Shown: positions 10,007-18,277 of the stretch, piece by piece
How positions within the stretch are numbered: the stretch's first letter is position 1
Layout: every line of letters starts with the position of its first letter
Assembly (NCBI GenBank): GCA_027025555.1
Contig: JALVQN010000109.1
Coordinates: forward strand, 1 to 36,306
DNA from: Desulfobacterales bacterium
Lineage (GTDB): Bacteria; Desulfobacterota; Desulfobacteria; Desulfobacterales; UBA2156
Direction of reading: 5' to 3'
Length of the DNA stretch: 36,306 nucleotides
Made by a program: the position numbers and the translations under genes
The notes under the pieces: model-generated
Told to the model about the DNA's origin: nothing
The model's database searches: none
What the model saw: only the letters and a program-made list of their open reading frames with translations

Positions 10007-12907
10007 TTATCCCCAAAGGAGGGTGTCCCAGGTTCTTTGGACCCCTTTCCGGAAGGTGAGGAAGCGATCGGCGGGCACCCGGGCGGGTTTTTCCTGAAGA
10101 TTGAGGCGATGGATGCTGGCGCGGTAGACCAAAAAGGCTTTTCTCAAAAGATACGCCCTGTCTTCAGGGAGGCCCCCGGCGTTCATGACAGACTGAAGGA
10201 GGCGCACGTTGTCCGTCCAGTCCAGGATTTCGGGATGCCGGTGGGCGTGACGCAACACCAGAAACTGAACGATAAATTCCACGTCCACCATGCCGCCCCG
10301 GTCTTCTTTGAGGTCGAACACGCCGGGTTCCGGCTTGAGGTGCGCCCTGCGCATGCGCTCGCGCATCTTTCGAACGGCCGATTTCAAGGGCCCTGCCTCC
10401 CGGGGACGGCCCAGCACCTCTTTCCGGACCGCTTCAAACCGGCGCACCAGGGCCGGGTCTCCGCCCACGGCCCGGGCCCGCACCAAGGCCTGGTGCTCCC
10501 AGGTCCAGGCGTGATTCAATTGGTACGCCCTGAAGGCCTCCAGGGAGCTGACCAGCACCCCTGAATGCCCGCTGGGCCGCAGCCGCATATCGATGTCGTA
10601 GAGCACGCCGGCGCGGGTGACCGCCGTCAGGATGTGGACGACCCGCTGGCCGAGACGGGTGAAGAACTGAGTGTTGTCCACGGGCCGTTTCCCGTCGGTT
10701 TGCCCCGGGATCGCGGCATGGAGGAAGACCAGATCCAGGTCCGATCGATACCCCAGCTCGATCCCCCCCAGCTTCCCATAGGCGATCACGGCGAACCCCC
10801 GGTCGCATGCCTCCTTGCCGACGGCGCTTTGAGGCCGGCCGTGCTTCGCCGTCAGGTGGCGCCATGCCAATTCCAGCACCTGTTCCAGGATCACCTCGGC
10901 AATCTCGGTGAGGTGGTCGCTCACCCGCATCAAGGGCAACACACCGGTGATATCGGAGGCCGCCACCCGCAGCACATTGACCTGCTTGAAAATGCAAAGG
11001 GTTTCAATCTGATACTCCAGTTCCTCGGGATCCACCCGGGCCAGGCGCTCCTCCAGTTCCTCTTTCAAAGCCGCCTTCCGGGGGGGCGCATAGAGAACAC
11101 GGGGATCCAAAAGCTCGTCCAACAGGACCGGATGCTGCTTCAAGAAGACCCCGATCCAGGGGCTGGCATTGATGAGGTTCATGAGATGCGTCAGTGCCGG
11201 CGGGTTTTCCAGCAGCAAGGCAAGGTAACTGGTACGGCGCTGAACAGTCCGGATGAGGTCGCATGCCCGGCCCAGCGCCACCAGGGGCGTTTCCCCGCCC
11301 GCCGCCGCCTGGAGGATCCGGGGCATGAGACGGTCCAGACGCCGCCGCCCTTCGGTGCTGAGGGCCCGGGTGGCAGCGTCGTTTCTCAAGTGCTCCAAAA
11401 GACGAAGCGCCCGGCCGGGATCCGAAAAGCCCAGTTCCGCCAAGCGGGCGCCGGCCTGTTCGGGCGTGGCCATGCCCCGCCAGATGTCCCCCAGAAACGA
11501 GAGTTCTTCATCCCCCGAAGGGGCGGGCGACCAGGTCTCCTCGGCCTGGAGCAGTTCTTGAAAATGGGCATGGACGCGCCTCCTGTGCATGTCCAACCGT
11601 TCGATAAAGGCGTCCCACCGGTCAAACCCCATGGACACGGCGAGCCTCAACCGGTCCGCGGCGTCCCGGGGGAGTCCGTGGACCTGCTGGTCGGAAAACT
11701 CCTGGAGCCGGTTTTCCGTGATCCGCAAAAAGACATACGCCTTGATAAGGTCCCGGGAGGTCCTTTCGGAAAGGATCGCCCTCTCGGAGAGCACCTGCAA
11801 GACCTCCAGGATCCCCCGCGCCTGAAGCGCCGGAATCACGCCGCCCCGGATGAGCTGAAACACCTGGCCGAAAAATTCGATTTCCCGGATGCCCCCGGGT
11901 CCGATCTTGATATCGTCTTCCAGTTTTTTTCGCCTGACCTCCATGGCGATGTTGCGCTTCATGTCCCTGAGGGCCTCGAACATGCCGTAATCCAGGTACC
12001 GCCGGTAAACAAAAGGGCGCAGGCGGCGGATGAGGGAGCGGCCGGCATCCACATCGCCGGCCACGGGGCGGGCCTTGATCCATGCGTAGCGTTCCCATTC
12101 CCGGCCGTGCGTTTGGTAGTACTGCTCCATATTGTCGAAGCTCATGACAAGGGGGCCGTTCTCGCCGTCCGGGCGGAGGCGGGTGTCCACGCGGAAGACG
12201 AAGCCGTCCGCCGAGGGACTGCCCAAAACCCGGATCAACTTCTGGCACAGACGGCTGAAAAACAGGTCGTTTCCCAGGCTGCCCCGGGCCCCTTTCGTGG
12301 CGCCGGCCTCGGGGAAGGCAAAGATCAGGTCCACATCCGAAGAAAAATTCAACTCTTTGCCCCCCAGCTTCCCCATGCCGATGACGACAAGCAGCTGGGG
12401 TCTCCCCCGGTCATCGACCGGTGTTTGGTACCGGGCGCACTGCCATCGGTGAAGATGGCGAAGGGCTCCATCGATCACGGCCTCCGCCAGCCGCGTCAGG
12501 TCCGCCATGGTCTCATGGAGGTCGGCCGCCCCCAAAAGATCGCGCCACGCAATGCGCACCATCTCCCGGCACCGGATCCGTCTCAGGGCCGACGCCAGGT
12601 GGGCTTCATCCGCGATCCCCGACAGGGCGGACCTCAAGGCGGCCGCGTATTCTTTTTCGGCATAGGACCGCTTCAAGTCCCCCGATCGGACCAGGTCCAT
12701 GAAGATGCCGGGATCCCGAATCAGGCTTGTGGCCACAAATGCGCTGACGGCAAAGACCCGGGAGACCGCTTCGGCCATCGGGGGAGGGATGGAAAAAGAG
12801 GGATCCCGGCGGCGGACGGCGGAAAGAAGCGCCTCCCGTTTCTCCATGCCCTTGGAAAGCAACGGCTCGGGAAGCCTTTCCAGGATTTTCAGGCTTTGTG
12901 CGTTCAT
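10007..12907 (-). CDS. glnE: bifunctional glutamine synthetase adenylyltransferase / adenylyl-removing enzyme
   Basis: 966 residues from the ATG at 12907 ('MNAQSLKIL'); the track start at 13051 would add 48 residues unlike the family. The ribosome site GGGGAGGGG sits unusually close to this ATG. GlnE adds AMP to a tyrosine of GlnA to switch it off and removes it again, under PII control. Two nucleotidyltransferase domains are visible. The N-terminal one (about 172), 'GMGKLGGKELNFSSDVDL', is the AMP-removing half in the family; the C-terminal one (about 705), 'AYGKLGGIELGYRSDLDL', is the AMP-adding half. It ends 218 bp before glnD and has its own upstream region shared with mvhD. Its target tyrosine is present in the GlnA here. 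Confidence 0.96.
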   Translation of the reverse strand: MNAQSLKILERLPEPLLSKGMEKREALLSAVRRRDPSFSIPPPMAEAVSRVFAVSAFVATSLIRDPGIFMDLVRSGDLKRSYAEKEYAAALRSALSGIADEAHLASALRRIRCREMVRIAWRDLLGAADLHETMADLTRLAEAVIDGALRHLHRWQCARYQTPVDDRGRPQLLVVIGMGKLGGKELNFSSDVDLIFAFPEAGATKGARGSLGNDLFFSRLCQKLIRVLGSPSADGFVFRVDTRLRPDGENGPLVMSFDNMEQYYQTHGREWERYAWIKARPVAGDVDAGRSLIRRLRPFVYRRYLDYGMFEALRDMKRNIAMEVRRKKLEDDIKIGPGGIREIEFFGQVFQLIRGGVIPALQARGILEVLQVLSERAILSERTSRDLIKAYVFLRITENRLQEFSDQQVHGLPRDAADRLRLAVSMGFDRWDAFIERLDMHRRRVHAHFQELLQAEETWSPAPSGDEELSFLGDIWRGMATPEQAGARLAELGFSDPGRALRLLEHLRNDAATRALSTEGRRRLDRLMPRILQAAAGGETPLVALGRACDLIRTVQRRTSYLALLLENPPALTHLMNLINASPWIGVFLKQHPVLLDELLDPRVLYAPPRKAALKEELEERLARVDPEELEYQIETLCIFKQVNVLRVAASDITGVLPLMRVSDHLTEIAEVILEQVLELAWRHLTAKHGRPQSAVGKEACDRGFAVIAYGKLGGIELGYRSDLDLVFLHAAIPGQTDGKRPVDNTQFFTRLGQRVVHILTAVTRAGVLYDIDMRLRPSGHSGVLVSSLEAFRAYQLNHAWTWEHQALVRARAVGGDPALVRRFEAVRKEVLGRPREAGPLKSAVRKMRERMRRAHLKPEPGVFDLKEDRGGMVDVEFIVQFLVLRHAHRHPEILDWTDNVRLLQSVMNAGGLPEDRAYLLRKAFLVYRASIHRLNLQEKPARVPADRFLTFRKGVQRTWDTLLWG

Positions 12908-12946
12908 CCCCTCCCCGGGGTGTTTCTCTTGATTTCCGATTGAAAA

Positions 12947-12987
12947 CCGATTCCCGATATTTTTGTATTGACAGGTTAGGGAATCGG
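12947..12987. repeat. 9-bp inverted repeat in the glnE-mvhD divergent region
   Basis: CCGATTCCC (12947-12955) and GGGAATCGG (12979-12987) are exact reverse complements separated by 23 bases, and the TTGACA box of the candidate plus-strand promoter lies between them. It could be an operator that loops across the -35 region, or a leader stem in the glnE transcript. Confidence 0.4.
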
Positions 12988-12996
12988 GCGTAAGAA
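12968..12996 (+). promoter_or_regulatory. candidate sigma-70 promoter for the mvhD-metVF-glt series
   Basis: A perfect TTGACA (12968-12973) is followed after 17 bases by TAAGAA (12991-12996), a poor -10 box. It is the best promoter-like pair before mvhD and would give a leader of about 145 bases. A weak -10 is what one expects of an activated promoter, but this is not shown. Confidence 0.35.
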
Positions 12997-13016
12997 AGCA
13001 AGTTCCAACGATGCAC

Positions 13017-13032
13017 AACGGTGTGCACCGTT
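13017..13032. promoter_or_regulatory. 16-bp palindrome, candidate operator
   Basis: AACGGTG-TG-CACCGTT is a near-perfect palindrome with 7-bp arms, just downstream of the candidate promoter at 12968-12996. An overlapping dyad, TGCAC-N6-GTGCA, occupies 13012-13027 and loosely recalls the NtrC site TGCACC-N5-GGTGCA. Its position suits a repressor of the plus-strand genes or a shared control site with glnE. Confidence 0.45.
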
Positions 13033-13147
13033 TCTCGGCCGATACGGCCACAAAGACAGGGACGTCTACTGCTCAAAGGAGAGGTAGGCGTTTTTTTTGC
13101 TCAAACCGGGCCCTTCAAACATGATGCTTTAAAACTGAAAACAGATC

Positions 13148-13627
13148 ATGGAAAAACCTTATCGGCTCTCGGTCTTTTTTTGTACCCGTATTGTGGAAAA
13201 CGAGGCCCCATTGCTTTCCCAGGCCCCGGAATCCGTTGAAATCCGCCCCGTCCCCATGGCCTGTTCCAGCATGGTCAAGGACCTCTTTTTGCTCAAGGCC
13301 CTCGAGGCGGGCGCTGACGCAGTGAGCGTATGGGTCTGTCCCGAAGGGGCCTGCCGGCACGTTCAAGGCAATCTGCGTGCGAAAAAGCGGGTGCAGCGGG
13401 TCCAAAGCCTTCTGGAGGACATCGGCCTGGATGGCCGGCGGCTGACCTTTTTCAACCTCGCCCCCCAAGACCGGGTCTCGATTTCAAGCCGCCTTGAAGA
13501 AATCGCCGCCCTGCTTGCCGGGATCGGGAAGAACCCGGCCGGCCCGCCCCGGTCCCGGGACGCCGAACCCGGGCCGGCAACGCCAGCCGGGCTGGAACCC
13601 AAGGCCCCTGACACCCATCCCGGATAA
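13148..13627 (+). CDS. MvhD-family iron-sulfur electron-transfer protein
   Basis: 159 residues. MvhD proteins carry a [2Fe-2S] cluster and pass electrons between a donor (hydrogenase, formate dehydrogenase or MTHFR) and HdrA in the cytoplasm. The family core is visible: 'MACSSMVKDLFLLKALEAGA' followed by 'CPEGACRHVQGN'. The usual N-terminal 'CNWC'-type motif is reduced to one cysteine (Cys12), leaving Cys12, 39, 64 and 69 as possible ligands. The last 30 residues are proline-rich and probably disordered. No strong ribosome site precedes the ATG, but an in-frame stop just upstream fixes the start. metV follows after 14 bp, as in acetogen MTHFR clusters, yet no hdrA is present in the window. 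Confidence 0.85.
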   Translation: MEKPYRLSVFFCTRIVENEAPLLSQAPESVEIRPVPMACSSMVKDLFLLKALEAGADAVSVWVCPEGACRHVQGNLRAKKRVQRVQSLLEDIGLDGRRLTFFNLAPQDRVSISSRLEEIAALLAGIGKNPAGPPRSRDAEPGPATPAGLEPKAPDTHPG

Positions 13628-13641
13628 AGGAGAACCGATTC

Positions 13642-14310
13642 ATGATTGTCGGCGAACAGAAACCCGTCCAAGAGATCCTCCAAATGGTGGCCCCCCATCG
13701 GAAATTCCTCATCCTGGGATGCGGCACGTGCGTCAAGACATGCTTTGCCGGGGGAGAAGACGAAGTGGCGCTGCTGGCATCCGCCTTGAGGCTGGCGTCC
13801 AGGAAAGACGGCCGTCCGGTTGAAATCGAAGAATTGACCGTGGAGCGACAGTGTGAGGACGCGTTCATCGCTGAAGCCGCCGAGGCCGTCTCCCGCAACG
13901 AGGCGGTGCTTTCCCTGGCCTGCGGCGCCGGGGTGCAGGCGGTGGCCCGGCGTTTCCCCCGGTCCCCGGTTTTGCCCGGTGTCAACACCACCTTCCTGGG
14001 GGTGCTGGAACACCAGGGGCTCTTCACCGAGGAATGCGCCGGATGCGGGGATTGTCAGCTGGCCGTTTTCGGCGGGGTGTGCCCCTTTTCCCGCTGCGCC
14101 AAGAAGTTGCTCAACGGCCCCTGCGGCGGCTCCCAGGAGGGCAAGTGCGAGGTGGATCCCGACACGGAGTGCGCATGGCATCTCATCATCGAGCGGCTCA
14201 GCGCCCTGGGGCGACTGGATCAGCTCAGGGCCTACGTGCCGCCCAAGAACTGGCAGACCAGCCTGTCCGGGGGTCCGCGAAAATTAATCCGGAAGGACCA
14301 CGTGATATGA
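13642..14310 (+). CDS. metV: MetV, iron-sulfur subunit of methylene-tetrahydrofolate reductase
   Basis: 222 residues. MetV is the small partner of MetF in Wood-Ljungdahl anaerobes and wires the flavin of MetF to other redox proteins through iron-sulfur clusters. Visible signatures are 'ILGCGTCVKTCFAGGE' at the N-terminus, 'LACGAGVQAVA' in the middle, and the C-terminal cysteine-rich block 'CAGCGDCQLA' followed by 'CPFSRCAKKLLNGPCGG' and 'GKCEVDPDTECAW', which is diagnostic of the family (MTHFR C-terminal domain). AAAGGAG lies just before the ATG. The stop overlaps the metF start (ATGA), which indicates translational coupling and an equimolar complex. Confidence 0.93.
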   Translation: MIVGEQKPVQEILQMVAPHRKFLILGCGTCVKTCFAGGEDEVALLASALRLASRKDGRPVEIEELTVERQCEDAFIAEAAEAVSRNEAVLSLACGAGVQAVARRFPRSPVLPGVNTTFLGVLEHQGLFTEECAGCGDCQLAVFGGVCPFSRCAKKLLNGPCGGSQEGKCEVDPDTECAWHLIIERLSALGRLDQLRAYVPPKNWQTSLSGGPRKLIRKDHVI

Positions 14311-15230
14311 ATACCGAACCGATCAGCAACCTGCACCGGGTGCTCTCCCGGGGACACTTCGCCGTCACCGCGGAATGCGGTCCGCCCCGGGGCGCCAACG
14401 GCGAGGCGGTCCGGGAAAAGGGCGCGCTCCTCAAAGGCGTGGTGGACGCGGTGAACGTCACGGACAACCAAACCGCCATCGTGCGCATGTCCAGCATCAG
14501 CGCCTGCAAACACCTTATGGACCTGGGCCTGGAGCCGGTGATGCAGATGGTCACCCGGGACCGGAACCGCATCGCCCTCCAGTCGGACATCCTGGGCGCC
14601 TATTCCCTGGGCATCAAAAACATCCTTTGCCTTTCCGGAGATCACCAGCGCTTCGGCAGTCATCCGGAGGCCCTGAACGTCTTCGACATCGACTCCATGA
14701 ACCTCCTCAGCACCGTGCGCACCATGAGAGAACAAGGCAAAGACCTGAGCGGGCACGCCCTCGACGGTGCGCCGAAGATGTTCATCGGGGCCGCGGCCAA
14801 TCCCTTCGCGGATCCCTTCGAGTACCGCGTCATCCGGTTGGCCAAGAAGATCGATGCCGGGGCGGACTTCATCCAGACCCAGTGCATCTACAACCTGGAC
14901 CGGTTCAAGGCCTGGATGGACATGGCCGCCGGGGAAGGCCTCACGGAAAAGGTCCACATCCTGGCAGGCGTGACGCCTTTGAAATCCGCGCCCATGGCGC
15001 GTTACATGGCCCAGAACGTGGCCGGCATGGATATCCCGGAACCCCTCCTCCGCCGCATGGCCGGCGTCCCCAAGAAAAAGGCGGCCCAGGAGGGCATCGC
15101 CATCTGCCTGGAGACCCTCCAGGCGCTCCGGGAAATACCGGGGGTCCACGGCGTGCACATCATGGCCATCGAATGGGAAAACCAGGTCAAAACCATCGTG
15201 GAAAGGGCGGGGCTTCTCCCGAGGCCCTGA
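14307..15230 (+). CDS. metF: methylenetetrahydrofolate reductase
   Basis: 307 residues from the ATG that overlaps the metV stop; the longer track ORF start at 14034 is inside metV and rejected. A TIM-barrel flavoprotein that interconverts methylene- and methyl-tetrahydrofolate, either to make methyl groups for methionine or as a step of the methyl branch of the Wood-Ljungdahl pathway. Typical segments are 'AECGPPRGA' at the first strand, 'DAVNVTDNQTA', 'LCLSGDHQ' and 'GADFIQTQCIYNLDRF', and late 'ILAGVTPLKSAPMARYM'. With MetV beside it, it is the short MetVF type that takes electrons from iron-sulfur partners rather than simply NAD(P)H. The direction in the cell cannot be read from the sequence. 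Confidence 0.95.
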   Translation: MNTEPISNLHRVLSRGHFAVTAECGPPRGANGEAVREKGALLKGVVDAVNVTDNQTAIVRMSSISACKHLMDLGLEPVMQMVTRDRNRIALQSDILGAYSLGIKNILCLSGDHQRFGSHPEALNVFDIDSMNLLSTVRTMREQGKDLSGHALDGAPKMFIGAAANPFADPFEYRVIRLAKKIDAGADFIQTQCIYNLDRFKAWMDMAAGEGLTEKVHILAGVTPLKSAPMARYMAQNVAGMDIPEPLLRRMAGVPKKKAAQEGIAICLETLQALREIPGVHGVHIMAIEWENQVKTIVERAGLLPRP

Positions 15231-15241
15231 AGGGATCGACC

Positions 15242-16654
15242 ATGCCGAAGAAATACCATGTCGCCGTGAAGACGGCACCGCCCCGTTTCCCCGCCATCGG
15301 CAAGTATACCACCGTGGAGTTCAAGGAAGACTGCGCGGGAAGCTGCCGGGCCTGCGTCAAGAAAAAATGCGTCTACGGCGTCTTCAAGGAGACCCACGAA
15401 TACGCCCTCAGGCGAATCGATCCGGAATATCTTTACATCTGTCAGAGTTGCTTTCGGTGCGTCCAGGAATGCACCAAGGGAATCTTTTCCCGGGTGATCA
15501 ATCCGGCATACAAGAACCTGGGAACCGCCTACTGGCGCAGAGACATCCTCCATCGCCTCTGGTACCAGGCCCACTACGGAAAGATCCCCGTGTCCGGCGC
15601 CGGGTACCGCGGCCCCTTCACCGGGAAGGGGTTCGACGCCATGTGGACCGACATGTCGGAAATCGTCAGGCCCACCCGGGACGGCATCCACGGCCGGGAG
15701 TACATCAACACGAGCATCGAGCTCTCCCGCCGCCTCCCCTTCCTGACGTTCGCCCCGGACGGCGGTCCGGACTGCCGCGTGCCCGCGATTCTGGAAATCT
15801 CGATCCCCGTGCTTCTGCAGTGGCCCGAACACCTTGTCAAAACGGAATCCGCCCTCCTTTGCGCCGCCGGGGCGGCCGCCCGGCTCGGCACCCTCATGCT
15901 TCTGGATCCCGAGGATGTCACCGAGGCGCTTCTGCCCTATGCCGGCAGCATCGTCTGCCGGATCAAAGGGGACGCCTTCCAAGAATCGGCGCCCCTTATG
16001 GAAAAAATCCCCATGGTGGAAGTGGCCGACGGGCCGGACCGCACCCACATCCTCGCGCAACTGAAAAAAGTGCGACCGAACCTTCCCGTGGCCGCGGGGC
16101 TGCCCCTGACCCCGGACGCCCCGGAACAAGCCGTGGCCCTGACCGAGGCGGGGGTGGACGCCATCCACTTTTACGCCACACAAGACGGCCATGAGAAGAA
16201 TACGCCGTCGCCGCGATTCCTCAAAGACAGTATCCGCTCCGTTCACCTGGAGCTTGTGGCCCGCGGCCTCCGGCAACGGGTGAACCTCCTCTTCTCGGGC
16301 GGCATCGCCATGGCCGAACACATGGCCAAAGCCATCATTTGCGGTGCGGACGGTGTGGTGGCGGATACCGTATTGCCGGTGGCCCTGGAGTGCCGCCTCT
16401 GCTTCCGATGCCGGGAGGGCCTCTCCTGCCCCGTGGCCCTCGACCGTCCCGTCAACCGGCAATGGGGACGGCAACGGATCGTCAACCTCCTGGGCGCCTG
16501 GCACAACCAGCTCATCGAGGTGATGGGGGCCATGGGGATCCGGGAAGCCCGGCGGCTGAGAGGTGAAATCGGCCGGTCCATGCAATTTGAAGACCTGGAA
16601 CAAGAGATTTTCGCCCCGATTTTCGGGGGAAAAAAAGCCGTGGAGTCTGCCTGA
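15242..16654 (+). CDS. degenerate glutamate-synthase-like protein with two iron-sulfur motifs
   Basis: 470 residues from the ATG at 15242 (AAGGG 8 bases upstream); the longer track start at 14375 lies inside metF. The N-terminus has two cysteine sets: 'CAGSCRACVKKKC' (C-x3-C-x2-C-x4-C) and the ferredoxin pattern 'CQSCFRCVQEC'. The rest follows the FMN domain of glutamate synthase: 'LLFSGGIAMAEHMAKAIICG', then 'ALECRLCFRCREGLSCPV', and the C-terminal 'GIREARRLRGEIGRSMQFED'. The 'MSFGS', 'GEGG' and 'GGTGA' catalytic/FMN motifs seen in the next gene are missing, and the region holding them is shortened. It is therefore probably not a functional glutamate synthase; an electron-transfer or structural partner is possible. 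It starts 11 bp after metF and ends 3 bp before the true subunit. Confidence 0.82.
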   Translation: MPKKYHVAVKTAPPRFPAIGKYTTVEFKEDCAGSCRACVKKKCVYGVFKETHEYALRRIDPEYLYICQSCFRCVQECTKGIFSRVINPAYKNLGTAYWRRDILHRLWYQAHYGKIPVSGAGYRGPFTGKGFDAMWTDMSEIVRPTRDGIHGREYINTSIELSRRLPFLTFAPDGGPDCRVPAILEISIPVLLQWPEHLVKTESALLCAAGAAARLGTLMLLDPEDVTEALLPYAGSIVCRIKGDAFQESAPLMEKIPMVEVADGPDRTHILAQLKKVRPNLPVAAGLPLTPDAPEQAVALTEAGVDAIHFYATQDGHEKNTPSPRFLKDSIRSVHLELVARGLRQRVNLLFSGGIAMAEHMAKAIICGADGVVADTVLPVALECRLCFRCREGLSCPVALDRPVNRQWGRQRIVNLLGAWHNQLIEVMGAMGIREARRLRGEIGRSMQFEDLEQEIFAPIFGGKKAVESA

Positions 16655-16657
16655 AAA

Positions 16658-18211
16658 ATGAAAATTCAAGAAAGCCCGAAGGCGGCGCTGCCCCAAACCG
16701 CGGAGACGCCGTCCCGGTTTCGCAACCCCATCGGAAAATACGTCCTGGTCAGAAACGCACGGTGTGTCGGCTGCGGACTCTGTGCGACGCTGTGTCCTTA
16801 CGGGGTCCATCCCCGATACGACGTCTATTCCCGGGCCCTCAAACCCAAAAGCCATCGATGCATCGGGTTCGCCTGCCGGCAAAACGACTTTTATTGTATC
16901 GACCGCTGCCCTGAAAAGGCGCTTACTCTCAGGCAAAATCCCATCCTGGAGACGTTGGGCGACTTCCGTTGGCCGGCCGAGATGCTCATCGGGCATTGGG
17001 AGATGGCGGAAACCGGCCGCCTGCCCGTGGTGGACCTGGAAACCGACCTGGGATGCTCCGGCGGGGGCTTCGATAAAATCCGGTTTCGCCACCCGGACCC
17101 CGACCAGTATCTGGACGTTCCGGACGAGGCCGTGGACACCGGGATCGACCTCAACAAGCGGGGAGACGGCCGGCCCAAAAAACGGCTTTCCCTCCCCTGT
17201 TACGGCGGCGGCATGTCCTTCGGCTCCACGGCCCTGTCGGTGATGGTGGGAAGGGCCCGGGCCGCCCGGCGCTTGAACACCTTAACGTGTACAGGCGAAG
17301 GCGGATATCCCCCGGAATTGATGCCGTATGCCGACCACGTCATCACCCAGATCGCCACGGGCCTTTTCGGGGTCCGGGAAGAAACCATCCTCCTGGCGCC
17401 CGTGGTGGAATTCAAGTACGCCCAGGGGGCCAAGCCCGGGCTGGGCGGACATCTTCTGGGGGACAAGGTCACGCCGGAAGTGGCGGCCATGCGGGAGACG
17501 GTGCCGGGAAACGCCCTCTTTTCACCGTTTCCCTTCCACAGCGTCTATTCGGTGGAAGACCACAAGAAACACGTGGACTGGGTGAAGGAGATCAATCCCG
17601 ACGTCCTGGTTTCGGTCAAGGTCTCCACCCCCACGGACGTGGATATGGTGGCGGTGGGAAGTTACTATGCCGGTGCTCACATCATCCACCTGGACGGGAG
17701 TTACGGCGGCACGGGCGCCGCCCCGGACATCGCCAAGAAGAACATCGCCATGCCCATCGAGTACGCCATCCCCAAGGTGCACCGCTTCATGATCGAAGAG
17801 GGCGTCCGGGACGAAATCTGCCTGATTGCCAGCGGCGGCATCCGGAACGCCATGGATGTGGCCAAGGCCATCGCCCTGGGCGCCGACGGGGTGGTCATCG
17901 GCACCGCCGAACTGGTGGCCCTGGAGTGCGTGCGCTGCGGAAACTGCGAAAGCGGACGGGGCTGCGCCCGGGGCATCGCCACCACGGATACGGAGCTGGG
18001 GTGCATGATCAGCACGCAATGGGCCGAACAGCGCCTGGTCAACATGTATGCGGCATGGCGGAAAACCTGGTGCGCCCTGTTGAGACAATACGGCCTCCGG
18101 AGCCTGAACGAACTGACAGGCCGCACCGACCTTCTGGTCCATCTCGATTACCTGGAGCCGTCGGAGCGGGCCACCTATCGCCCGGCACCCGAAGAAGCCA
18201 TCATCCTGTAA
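16658..18211 (+). CDS. glutamate synthase FMN subunit with N-terminal ferredoxin domain (archaeal GltB2 type)
   Basis: 517 residues. The N-terminus has two 4Fe-4S-type motifs, 'CVGCGLCATLCP' and 'CIGFACRQNDFYCIDRCP'; the remainder is the FMN/2-oxoglutarate domain of glutamate synthase, which reduces 2-iminoglutarate to glutamate. Intact motifs include 'CYGGGMSFGS', 'TCTGEGGYPPE', 'IHLDGSYGGTGAAP', 'LIASGGIRNAMDVAKAIALG' and the cluster loop 'CVRCGNCESGRGC'. It lacks the amidotransferase and GXGXG domains, which are fused in the next gene, so the two proteins probably form one enzyme. No NAD(P)H-oxidising GltD subunit lies nearby, so ferredoxin is the likely electron source, which is inference. 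Confidence 0.93.
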   Translation: MKIQESPKAALPQTAETPSRFRNPIGKYVLVRNARCVGCGLCATLCPYGVHPRYDVYSRALKPKSHRCIGFACRQNDFYCIDRCPEKALTLRQNPILETLGDFRWPAEMLIGHWEMAETGRLPVVDLETDLGCSGGGFDKIRFRHPDPDQYLDVPDEAVDTGIDLNKRGDGRPKKRLSLPCYGGGMSFGSTALSVMVGRARAARRLNTLTCTGEGGYPPELMPYADHVITQIATGLFGVREETILLAPVVEFKYAQGAKPGLGGHLLGDKVTPEVAAMRETVPGNALFSPFPFHSVYSVEDHKKHVDWVKEINPDVLVSVKVSTPTDVDMVAVGSYYAGAHIIHLDGSYGGTGAAPDIAKKNIAMPIEYAIPKVHRFMIEEGVRDEICLIASGGIRNAMDVAKAIALGADGVVIGTAELVALECVRCGNCESGRGCARGIATTDTELGCMISTQWAEQRLVNMYAAWRKTWCALLRQYGLRSLNELTGRTDLLVHLDYLEPSERATYRPAPEEAIIL

Positions 18212-18277
18212 AGCCGAGAGCCGGGACCGGGCCGAAGCGCCGGCCTGTCGAGATAAACCCCAACGCTTAGGAGAACC

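Noticed and set aside
10565-12943. 792-residue plus-strand ORF opposite glnE
   Set aside because: It is a frame shadow of glnE in GC-rich DNA; the translation is low-complexity and has no recognisable domain, while glnE on the other strand has full family motifs.
15002-17092. 696-residue minus-strand ORF across metF and the glutamate synthase genes
   Set aside because: It spans three real genes on the opposite strand and shows no domain; it is a composition artefact.
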